NCBI GenBank assembly: GCA_900321335.1
Contig: ONVR01000039.1
Coordinates: 1 to 5,921, forward strand
DNA from: an uncultured Eubacteriales bacterium
GTDB lineage: Bacteria > Bacillota > Clostridia > Oscillospirales > Oscillospiraceae
Direction: 5' to 3'
DNA length: 5,921 nucleotides
The position numbers were made by a program, and so were the translations under genes. This document shows positions 1-5,282 of this stretch, one piece after another. Each line of letters begins with the position of its first letter. Within the stretch, counting starts at the first letter, position 1. The notes under the pieces are model-generated. The model was not told the DNA's origin. It worked only from the letters and a program-made list of their open reading frames with translations, and ran no database searches.

Positions 1-588
1 GCCGGGCATGGAGCCGCCGACGCCCATGATGAACTGGATGTGGGGGGGCTGGGGGATGTTCCACTTGTTCACGTAGTACATGACGCTGTCGATATGGCCG
101 GTGTCGAAAACTTCGAATTCGGGCTTCACGTCATGCTTCACCACTTCTTCGCTGAGCTTGTTCAGGAAGCGGGGGCTGTTCTCGAAGATATAGCTGTTGG
201 CCCAGTTGATGGTGTTGGGGTCAAAGGAGCACATCTCGGGCTTCAGCGCGCCCAGATGCTGCAGACGTTTTACGTCCTCATACTCGCCGCCGGAGGTGGT
301 CAGGTTGATGATGATATCAACGCCCTCCTTCTTGCACAGCTCACGGGTTTTCTCAACGGCCTCGGTGAACTTCTGCAGGCTCATGGACTTGTAGCCGATC
401 TGCATCTCGCCGTTGACCATCTTGTCCTCGCGGACGTGGATGTGGGCGATGGAGGCGCCGGCCTTGGCGCAGGCGACGATCTGCTCAGCCAGCTCGTCTG
501 CGGTGTAGGGCACAGTGGGCGCCTGGGCCTTCTTGGTGCCGGCGCCGCAGAGGCAAACCTGGATCATGATCTTATTGGACTTAGCCAT
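1..588 (-). CDS. Beta-keto acid cleavage enzyme (BKACE/DUF849, Kce-like), 3' end cut off by window edge
   Basis: Members of this Zn-dependent TIM-barrel family condense a 3-keto acid with acetyl-CoA and release acetoacetate plus a new CoA thioester; the type enzyme is Kce of lysine fermentation, and other members cleave dehydrocarnitine. The first 196 residues are visible; full family length is about 275-310. Family marks, in order: a beta-1 strand ending in GAGTKK (15-20), the Zn-ligand pair HIHVRE with H49 and H51, NLTTSGG after the second core strand, LKPEM, PEFEVFDTGHID and a QFIMGVGGSMPG strand just before the edge. The third Zn ligand (Glu230 region of Kce) lies beyond the window. Kce-type enzymes usually read TGAE where this one has CGAG, so the substrate-pocket Glu is Gly17. 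The start at 588 is backed by an AAAGGA ribosome site at 599-604. It follows the dehydrogenase by 65 nt, so it is probably co-transcribed. Family assignment is firm; the substrate is unknown. Confidence 0.9.
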   Translation of the reverse strand, partial: MAKSNKIMIQVCLCGAGTKKAQAPTVPYTADELAEQIVACAKAGASIAHIHVREDKMVNGEMQIGYKSMSLQKFTEAVEKTRELCKKEGVDIIINLTTSGGEYEDVKRLQHLGALKPEMCSFDPNTINWANSYIFENSPRFLNKLSEEVVKHDVKPEFEVFDTGHIDSVMYYVNKWNIPQPPHIQFIMGVGGSMPG

Positions 589-653
589 TGTTGAAACATC
601 CTTTCCAAAAATGTTTTGTTATACGGGTTGAATCTTCAGTGTTCCAAACGCCC

Positions 654-1619
654 TTATACAGGGTCGCTGAGGAACTTCTTCTGCAGGCGGAACACCTCAA
701 AGAGCTGCTTGTCGCGTTTGGCCTTGAGCTCTTCGATGTCCACGTCGGAATAGTCGTAGAAGCCCTTGCCGCTCTTGATGCCCAGCTCGCCGTGCTCCAC
801 GTGCTCTTCCAGAACGTGAGGCATCTCGTCGCCGTGCTCGGGCATGGTGTAGCTGTGGTTTCTGTAGTTGTTGGCGGTCATGTCCAGTCCGCCGAAGTCG
901 GCGCGCTTGAGCAGGCCCAGCACGCAGGCTCTGGGGATGAAGGAGGCCTTGGCGGCCAGGTCGATGGCCTCGGCATCGCAATAGCCGTTGTCCAGCAGGT
1001 AGAAGATCTCACGGTTGAGGCACTGCTGGAGGCGGTTGACGATGTAGCCCTTGATGAACTTCTTCATGAGAACGGCGGTCTTGCCGCAGTTGTTGAGCAG
1101 TGTCACGGCGATGTCGGCGTACTCCTGGGGCGCCTGCTCGCTCTTGACGACCTCAACGAGCGGGATCAGCTGAGGAGGCGCATACCAGTGGCAGATGATC
1201 TGCTGGGGCAGCAGCTTCTCCGGCACCACCTCAAAGATGTTCATGGCGGAGGTGTTGGAGGCGATGATCACGTCGCTGTCCACACAGGCGGCCAGCTGCT
1301 CGTACAGGGCGGCCTTGGCGTCCCGGTTCTCCACGATGGTCTCCTGGATCATGTCGGCGCCCTTGACGGCGTCCTCCACGGTCAGGGCGAAGTTGATGCG
1401 GCCGTAGATCACGTCCACGTCCTCGGGCTTGATCTCGCCCTCCTCGGCAAAGGTCTCCAGGCTGGTCTTGAGGGAAACCTTGGCCTTTTCACGGGTGGCC
1501 TCGCTTCTGGTCCACATGGTGACCTCGTAGCCGCCCATTGCGTAGGTCTGGGCGATGCCGGGGCCCATGGTGCCGGCGCCCAGCACTGCGATTTTCTTGA
1601 TATCTGCAAGTGTTTTCAT
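654..1619 (-). CDS. 3-hydroxyacyl-CoA dehydrogenase family protein, probably acting on a free 3-hydroxy acid
   Basis: NAD(P)-dependent oxidoreductase of 321 aa, the size of L-carnitine dehydrogenase and lambda-crystallin/L-gulonate dehydrogenase. The N-terminal Rossmann domain (about 8-185) carries GAGTMG (G14, G16, G19). The C-terminal 3HCDH helical domain (about 188-285) ends in the typical GIKSGKGFYDY. The tetrad known from human HAD maps to S124, H144, E156 and N195, with the same 12-residue His-Glu spacing. Two oddities: the second Rossmann strand ends WTRS (36-39) instead of with an acidic residue, which hints at NADP(H) use, and the usual HxxNP active-site motif is HWYAPP, so the Asn is Ala147. 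Lying directly before a BKACE gene, it most likely makes that enzyme's 3-keto acid, as in carnitine degradation, rather than serving beta-oxidation. The start is supported by AAAGAGGT at 1629-1636, 9 nt upstream. The family is secure; substrate and cofactor are inferred. Confidence 0.93.
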   Translation of the reverse strand: MKTLADIKKIAVLGAGTMGPGIAQTYAMGGYEVTMWTRSEATREKAKVSLKTSLETFAEEGEIKPEDVDVIYGRINFALTVEDAVKGADMIQETIVENRDAKAALYEQLAACVDSDVIIASNTSAMNIFEVVPEKLLPQQIICHWYAPPQLIPLVEVVKSEQAPQEYADIAVTLLNNCGKTAVLMKKFIKGYIVNRLQQCLNREIFYLLDNGYCDAEAIDLAAKASFIPRACVLGLLKRADFGGLDMTANNYRNHSYTMPEHGDEMPHVLEEHVEHGELGIKSGKGFYDYSDVDIEELKAKRDKQLFEVFRLQKKFLSDPV

Positions 1620-1690
1620 GTTCAGATTACCTCTTTAATCTTTTGTCATGTTGGTTCTGCTGAAACTTCTCAATATCCGGGTTCGGGCTC

Positions 1691-1770
1691 GCCTAAAAAA
1701 TGAAAATAGGTCCGATCGGGGCTGAGCAAGTGCCGGCGCCCTGTTTCAGGCGTACCGGCATTTTTTAAGC
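1691..1770. repeat. Outer 12-bp inverted repeat enclosing the terminator-like hairpin
   Basis: GCCTAAAAAATG (1691-1702) and CATTTTTTAAGC (1759-1770) are complementary at 11 of 12 positions; in minus-strand RNA the remaining pair is a G-U wobble, so all 12 would pair. It encloses the hairpin at 1731-1760 and shares two bases with it, and it also encloses the 8-bp palindrome CCGATCGG (1712-1719). The compact arrangement suggests a folded RNA or a small palindromic repeat element in the 213-nt gap (1620-1832) between the cyclase and dehydrogenase genes. No clear internal promoter or small ORF was seen in that gap. Confidence 0.5.
1731..1766 (+). terminator. Terminator-like hairpin facing the plus strand, inside the minus-strand operon
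   Basis: On the plus strand TGCCGG (1731-1736) pairs with CCGGCA (1755-1760), and CGCC (1737-1740) pairs with GGCG (1749-1752). A run of six T follows (1761-1766). This is intrinsic-terminator architecture, yet no plus-strand gene precedes it. On the minus strand the same hairpin has no T-run behind it. It may block antisense transcription or be part of a larger folded element. Confidence 0.5.
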
Positions 1771-1778
1771 AGGCCCTG

Positions 1779-1819
1779 TATTTGCCCCATAAGTCGTCTG
1801 TGGGCTTATGGGGCAAATA
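1779..1819. repeat. Perfect 15-bp inverted repeat after the cyclase gene
   Basis: Arms TATTTGCCCCATAAG (1779-1793) and CTTATGGGGCAAATA (1805-1819) are exact complements around an 11-nt loop, 13 nt past the cyclase stop. No T-run follows on either strand, so it does not look like a standard intrinsic terminator. It could protect or divide the operon mRNA, or be a protein-binding palindrome. Confidence 0.75.
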
Positions 1820-1832
1820 AACGGGAAAGCGA

Positions 1833-2741
1833 TCAGAAGGAGTGCTCCTCCCAGGCGACCAGACGGACGAAGCCGCCGTCGGCCATCTCGCAGCGGAAGG
1901 GGAACGCGGCAATGGTCATGCGCTTGCCGGTAACCTCGTCGATGTCGCCGCCTGCGTTCTCAATGGTGCAGACGCCGCGCTGCATGTAGATTCTGTGGCA
2001 GGGCTCGTAGTCGGGGTACTTCTCAGCAGCGTCCTTGCCGCCGGTAGCCTGCTTGTAGGCCTTGTCCAGCCAGGGCATCTGCTCGGCAAGAGGCATGTGC
2101 CACAGGGGAGCGTCGGTAGCGCCCCAGGTGCCGGCAATACCCTTGATGTGCTTGACATCGGTCAGGTAGTGCGCCAGCTCGGGACCCTCGCCGGGATAGT
2201 AGTTGTAGTACTTGTCGTTGTTCTTTCTCCAGAAGCGGTGGAAACCGGTGTTGATGACAACCCAGTCATTCTCACGGACCTCAAGGCCGTCCTTGGCGCA
2301 GGCCTTCTCAAACTCCTCGGGGGTGATGATGTGCCAGATGTCCTCGCCCATCTTGGCAGGATCGCCGCCGGCGGCGTTCCACTTCTCCTCGAACTCGTCG
2401 TAGAGGTAGGTCATGTCGACGATGATGCCGGTGCCGATGCAGCGGCACAGGTGGATCTCGGCAAAGGTGTAGCCGTTGAGCTCACGGTTGACCTCCTCCT
2501 CGTGGAGCACGTGGTTGGGCGCGTCCATGTGGGTGCCGGCGTGCAGGGTGCCGGTGTAGGTCATGGTTCTCTTGTGGAACCGGCCCAGGTACTGTCCGCG
2601 GGGGAACTGCAGATCCTGACGGGCGCCGGGGAAGGGCCACAGGGGGGTGTCAACGCCCCAGGGCTGGGACAGGTCGTGGATCTTGACCATCTTGCTGTCA
2701 TCCAGGTACATTTTGACGTCTTTGAGCGGCATGTATGCCAT
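1833..2741 (-). CDS. Cyclase-family metal-dependent hydrolase (kynurenine formamidase/isatin hydrolase-like, PF04199)
   Basis: A 302-aa protein carrying the family signature HxGTHxDxPxH as HAGTHMDAPNH (H67, H71, D73, H77), which in kynurenine formamidase and isatin hydrolase binds the divalent metals and supplies the catalytic His. Other family marks: the N-terminal IHDLSQPW strand (21-28), DDxVVINTG-like NDWVVINTG (158-166), GIAGTWGATDAP (201-212) where relatives have G(I/V)DxxSID, and C-terminal TIENAGGDID (259-268), whose Glu261 matches the late metal/active-site Glu. No signal peptide or membrane segment, so cytoplasmic. It is longer than typical KynB (about 210 aa) because of Trp/Tyr-rich insertions around 110-150 and 168-250. 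The family hydrolyses amides, lactams and lactones. As the first gene behind the divergent promoter it may open the pathway substrate. The start at 2741 is chosen for AAGGAGGAG at 2749-2757, 7 nt upstream. An in-frame ATG at 2819 is less likely. Exact substrate unknown. Confidence 0.9.
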   Translation of the reverse strand: MAYMPLKDVKMYLDDSKMVKIHDLSQPWGVDTPLWPFPGARQDLQFPRGQYLGRFHKRTMTYTGTLHAGTHMDAPNHVLHEEEVNRELNGYTFAEIHLCRCIGTGIIVDMTYLYDEFEEKWNAAGGDPAKMGEDIWHIITPEEFEKACAKDGLEVRENDWVVINTGFHRFWRKNNDKYYNYYPGEGPELAHYLTDVKHIKGIAGTWGATDAPLWHMPLAEQMPWLDKAYKQATGGKDAAEKYPDYEPCHRIYMQRGVCTIENAGGDIDEVTGKRMTIAAFPFRCEMADGGFVRLVAWEEHSF

Positions 2742-2834
2742 GGTGAATCTCCTCCTTGAAACTATTGATTTCTTCTTTCCCGCCGGGAAAAATCCGAAGA
2801 CCCGTCCCGGTTTTTTCATGGGGTATGCTTTCCA
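2742..2834 (-). other. 5' leader of the catabolic operon with competing hairpins
   Basis: The predicted untranslated leader contains two overlapping inverted repeats. CCGGGA (2805-2810) can pair with TCCCGG (2783-2788). Part of that second segment can instead take part in the 6-bp hairpin TTTCCC/GGGAAA (2776-2790, 3-nt loop). The two pairings exclude each other. No U-run follows, so this is not an obvious terminator; at most a weak regulatory leader. The hairpin lies about 20 nt ahead of the Shine-Dalgarno. Confidence 0.3.
2749..2757 (-). promoter_or_regulatory. Ribosome binding site fixing the cyclase start
   Basis: AAGGAGGAG on the minus strand, 7 nt from the ATG at 2741. It is a near-perfect Shine-Dalgarno sequence and excludes the longer in-frame reading from 2819 as the main product. 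Confidence 0.85.
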
Positions 2835-2839
2835 CTCAA

Positions 2840-2870
2840 ATATTAAACCTTGGTATTGTTCCAATGTCAA
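2840..2870 (-). promoter_or_regulatory. Promoter of the cyclase-dehydrogenase-BKACE operon
   Basis: Read on the minus strand, a perfect TTGACA -35 box lies at 2865-2870. Two -10 candidates exist: TTTAAT at 2842-2847, with a 17-bp spacer and a 5/6 match, and TAATAT at 2840-2845, with the 19-bp spacer typical of MerR-activated promoters and a 4/6 match. The start of transcription would fall near 2833-2835, giving an untranslated leader of about 93 nt before the cyclase gene. Which -10 is used decides whether the promoter is constitutive or needs MerR-type untwisting. Confidence 0.7.
2848..2866. promoter_or_regulatory. Candidate MerR operator (dyad between -35 and -10)
   Basis: CCTTGGTATTGTTCCAATG contains the inverted repeat TTGG-N7-CCAA plus matching outer C/G and inner A/T positions, 19 bp in all. 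It fills the spacer of the cassette promoter, exactly where MerR proteins bind, and lies about 90 bp from the merR start. Assignment rests on position and symmetry only. Confidence 0.6.
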
Positions 2871-2889
2871 GCGTATTTATTTATTTTTA

Positions 2890-2917
2890 TGGACTTTGCG
2901 GAAAAAACCGCTATAAT
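2890..2917 (+). promoter_or_regulatory. Promoter of the merR gene
   Basis: A perfect TATAAT -10 box lies at 2912-2917, with TGGACT (4/6 match to TTGACA) at 2890-2895 and a 16-bp spacer. Initiation would fall near 2924, about 35 nt before the ATG. A short inverted repeat, GCGG-A6-CCGC (2898-2911), lies between the boxes and could serve autoregulation. Confidence 0.6.
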
Positions 2918-2958
2918 AAAATGTAGAAAACAGGTTTTGCGGGATTGGAGATGGGAAA

Positions 2959-3780
2959 ATGCGGTATAAAATCGGCGATGTGGCGAAGATTCTGGGGATT
3001 TCCACGGATATCATCCGGTATTATGAGCAGAAGGGGATCGTATCGCCCCAGCGGGATGAGAACAACGACTATCGCTACTATGACACCTGGGACACCAATA
3101 ATCTTATAGACTGCATCTGGTACAAGCATTACGGCTTTGGCATTGACCAGATCTCCCACATGCTCTCGGAGTACACCCGGGACGATCTGCTGGACTGTCT
3201 GGATGAGAAGACAAGAGAGATGGAGCAGGAACTGCACCGGCAGCAGCTGCTGCTGGAGCGGATCCGCCAGCACCGGAACGCCATTGCGGGCTTTGAGAAC
3301 TATCTGGGCAAGTGCGACATGCGCTACCGGCCAACGCTGATTTACTATCTCAACCGGCATAACGCCGCCTACTACAACCGGTCGGATCTCCAGCGCCTGA
3401 GCCTCCAGTGGCAGGAGTATATGCCCTTTACCAAGCGCTATTTCGAGGTGCCGGAGAGCTATGCGGAGAATCCGGACGTGGGCTATTCCTGGGGCTTTTC
3501 CCTGGATATGCACTACGTGGATGAGTTCAAGATCCAGGTCCGGGATCCCATCCATCATCTGCCCAGCTGTTACTGTATCCACTCCGGCTTCAAAAGCTCC
3601 GGCAAAAACGCCTTCACCCCCCATCATCTGGATTATATGTTCCAGTACGCCAGAGAAAACGGCTACGAGGTGGCGGGCAAAGCCTGCGGCCGCCTGGTGT
3701 GCAGCGTGGTGGACGAGGGCAAGGTCACGGGCTTTTTCGAAGCCTGGCTGCCGGTAGAGAAAAAAGAGGAACAGGCATAG
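2959..3780 (+). CDS. MerR-family transcriptional regulator with C-terminal effector-binding-like domain
   Basis: A DNA-binding regulator of 273 aa. The N-terminal MerR winged helix-turn-helix (1-70) is canonical: YKIGDVAKILGIS, DIIRYYEQKGIVSP (17-30), then an NDYRYY wing. A charged, Leu/Gln-rich helix at about 75-117 should form the antiparallel dimer coiled coil. The remaining 150 residues, rich in Tyr, Trp and His, resemble the GyrI-like multidrug/effector domain of BmrR-type MerR proteins and lack the Cys pattern of metal sensors, so a small organic ligand is likely. It is transcribed divergently from the cyclase gene across a 217-bp region whose cassette promoter has a dyad between -35 and -10, so it is the probable activator of the cassette. 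The start at 2959 has GGAG at 2947-2950, 8 nt upstream; the out-of-frame ATG at 2951 leads nowhere. The family is certain; effector and target are inferred from position. Confidence 0.92.
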   Translation: MRYKIGDVAKILGISTDIIRYYEQKGIVSPQRDENNDYRYYDTWDTNNLIDCIWYKHYGFGIDQISHMLSEYTRDDLLDCLDEKTREMEQELHRQQLLLERIRQHRNAIAGFENYLGKCDMRYRPTLIYYLNRHNAAYYNRSDLQRLSLQWQEYMPFTKRYFEVPESYAENPDVGYSWGFSLDMHYVDEFKIQVRDPIHHLPSCYCIHSGFKSSGKNAFTPHHLDYMFQYARENGYEVAGKACGRLVCSVVDEGKVTGFFEAWLPVEKKEEQA

Positions 3781-3863
3781 CGCGGCAGGAGCGTGGGAGC
3801 GTGCAGGGCCCGCATCCCGTGGGCGCAGCGGAAAAAGAGAGAAAAACACCCGGCCTCTGTGTC

Positions 3864-3905
3864 AAAAAAAGCGTCCTGCGGATGATCCCGTCCGCAGGGC
3901 GCTTT
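3864..3905 (-). terminator. Intrinsic terminator of mnmE, probably shared with merR
   Basis: A 15-bp stem, AAAGCGTCCTGCGGA (3868-3882) against TCCGCAGGGCGCTTT (3891-3905), has an 8-nt loop. One position is U-G on the plus strand and an A-C mismatch on the minus strand. On the minus strand it starts 5 nt after the mnmE stop and runs into seven T (complement of 3864-3870). On the plus strand the tail TTTGTCGTTTATTT is a weaker U-rich run that could also stop merR transcripts. Confidence 0.9.
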
Positions 3906-3910
3906 GTCGT

Positions 3911-5281
3911 TTATTTGCCTACACAGAACCGCTCAAAGATCCGGTCGGTCACGTCCTCCCGGACCGTGGCGCCGGTGACCTCTCCGATGGCGGCCATAGC
4001 GCTCTCCACCTCTGTGAGCACCGCGTCGGGGGTGATGCCGCTGTCCATGGCCTCCAGTGCCGAGCGGATGCACTCCAGCGCCCGTCGGGCCGCGTCCGCG
4101 TGCCGGGCGTTGGTGATCAGCTCTCCCTGCACTGCGGGGGCCTGGCCGCCGAACATGGCCTCCACGGCGGCGCTCAGATCCGACATGCCCTGTCCCGTTT
4201 TGGCCGAAAGGGTGACCACCGTCGGGACTATAGCCCGGATCTCTGAAAGATCGACGGCCTGGGGAAGGTCGGCCTTGTTCACCACGGCGATCGCGTGAGG
4301 CGCCTTTTTCGCCTGGTCCAGCACCTGCCTGTCGCCGTCAGAAAGGGGACGGGCGCCGTCGATGACCGCCAGCACCAGCTGGGCGCTCCGGGCGGCGGAA
4401 ACGGCCCGCTCCACGCCGATGCGCTCCACAGGGTCCGCGGTGCCACGGATCCCCGCCGTGTCTGAAAGAGCCAACAGGACCTCTCCCAGCCGTACCCGCT
4501 CTTCAATGGTGTCCCGGGTCGTGCCGGGGATCTCGGTGACGATGGCCCGGTCGTATCCCACCAGGGCGTTGAGCAGAGAGGATTTGCCCGCGTTGGGGCA
4601 GCCGATAATGGCGCTTTTGACGCCGAAGCGCAGGATACGTCCCCGGTCAAAGGTGGCCAAAAGCGCCTCCAGATCCCGGCAGTAGCCCTGCAGAGATGCC
4701 CGGTATCCCGCAAGCTGAAAATCCTCGATGTCCTCGTCGGGGTAGTCGATCACCGCGTGAAAGTGTGCCATGATGTCCGTCAGGCCGCTGTAGATGACGC
4801 GGAACTTCTCCCCCATGACGCCGGCAAGCTGGCCCACGGCGTTCCGGGCGGCCTCCGCCGTCTCCGCGTCAATGAGGTCGACCACGGCCTCCGCCTGGGA
4901 CAGATCCATCCGGCCGTTGAGAAAGGCCCGCTTGGTAAACTCTCCCCGGGTGGCCTGCCGGGCGCCCTGGGCAAACAGGGCCCGGAGCCCCTCTGCCAGC
5001 ACCACGGGGGAGCCGTGGCACTGAAATTCCGCCGTGTCCTCGCCGGTGTAGCTGTTGGGGCCGCGGCTGACGGTGCAAAGGCAGATGTCCAGCAGATCGC
5101 CCCGGCAGTCGAACAGCTCCCCGTAGTACAGCTTCCGGTCCGCGGCGTCGGCTATGGACGCCCCGCCATAGGGCTTGAATACGGCGTTGGCAACTGCGAT
5201 GGCGCGCTCCCCGCTGAGCCGCAGGATCCCGATGGCCGAAACGCCGGCGCCGGTGGCGATGGCGGCAATGGTGTCAGCCAT
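3911..5281 (-). CDS. mnmE: tRNA uridine-5-carboxymethylaminomethyl(34) synthesis GTPase MnmE (TrmE)
   Basis: A GTPase that, with MnmG, installs the (carboxymethyl)aminomethyl group on C5 of wobble uridine 34 in certain tRNAs. Complete at 456 aa, the normal length. The N-terminal formyl-THF-binding and dimerisation domain (DTIAAIAT, then FQCHGSP, RGEFTKRAFLNGRMDL, QAEAVVDLIDA) is followed by a helical domain. The inserted G domain carries G1 GCPNAGKSS (227-235), G2 GTTRDT (253-258), G3 DTAG (274-277), G4 NKAD (335-338) and G5 SAK (359-361). The protein ends in the family's FCVGK (452-456), with invariant Cys453. It starts 1 nt after the nadE stop, with a GGAGG ribosome site (5288-5292) inside the nadE end, so translation of the two is probably coupled. 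A strong hairpin terminator follows 5 nt after the stop. MnmG is not adjacent in the window. Confidence 0.98.
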   Translation of the reverse strand: MADTIAAIATGAGVSAIGILRLSGERAIAVANAVFKPYGGASIADAADRKLYYGELFDCRGDLLDICLCTVSRGPNSYTGEDTAEFQCHGSPVVLAEGLRALFAQGARQATRGEFTKRAFLNGRMDLSQAEAVVDLIDAETAEAARNAVGQLAGVMGEKFRVIYSGLTDIMAHFHAVIDYPDEDIEDFQLAGYRASLQGYCRDLEALLATFDRGRILRFGVKSAIIGCPNAGKSSLLNALVGYDRAIVTEIPGTTRDTIEERVRLGEVLLALSDTAGIRGTADPVERIGVERAVSAARSAQLVLAVIDGARPLSDGDRQVLDQAKKAPHAIAVVNKADLPQAVDLSEIRAIVPTVVTLSAKTGQGMSDLSAAVEAMFGGQAPAVQGELITNARHADAARRALECIRSALEAMDSGITPDAVLTEVESAMAAIGEVTGATVREDVTDRIFERFCVGK

Positions 5282-5282
5282 G

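Noticed and set aside
588..1703. 371-codon plus-strand open frame opposite the dehydrogenase gene
   Set aside because: An antisense shadow of GC-rich codons: low-complexity Val/Leu/Gly/His text, no ribosome site, no recognisable domain, and full overlap with a clear 3HCDH gene.
1670..1912. 80-codon minus-strand frame spanning the cyclase end and the spacer
   Set aside because: It overlaps the cyclase 3' end in another frame, crosses the inverted repeats and has no ribosome site or recognisable motif.
1842..2759. 305-codon plus-strand open frame opposite the cyclase gene
   Set aside because: Antisense to a gene with an intact metal-binding signature; the translation has no domain and is Val/Gly/Leu-rich.
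2742..2819. In-frame upstream ATG (2819) giving the cyclase a 26-residue N-terminal extension with an SRRRF stretch like a Tat signal
   Set aside because: No hydrophobic segment follows the twin arginines, the upstream ribosome site is weak, and AAGGAGGAG sits correctly before the ATG at 2741.
3788..3803. Tandem duplicate of GGAGCGTG just after merR
   Set aside because: Only two 8-bp copies in a GC-rich 3' region with no further structure; likely chance or slippage.
2911..3849. 312-codon minus-strand open frame opposite merR
   Set aside because: It covers the merR promoter and terminates nothing sensible; merR has a full HTH domain, promoter and ribosome site.
3781..3863. Gap between merR and the terminator, checked for a small gene or RNA
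   Set aside because: No start with ribosome site, no strong fold and no promoter-like boxes; it reads as 3' untranslated sequence of merR.
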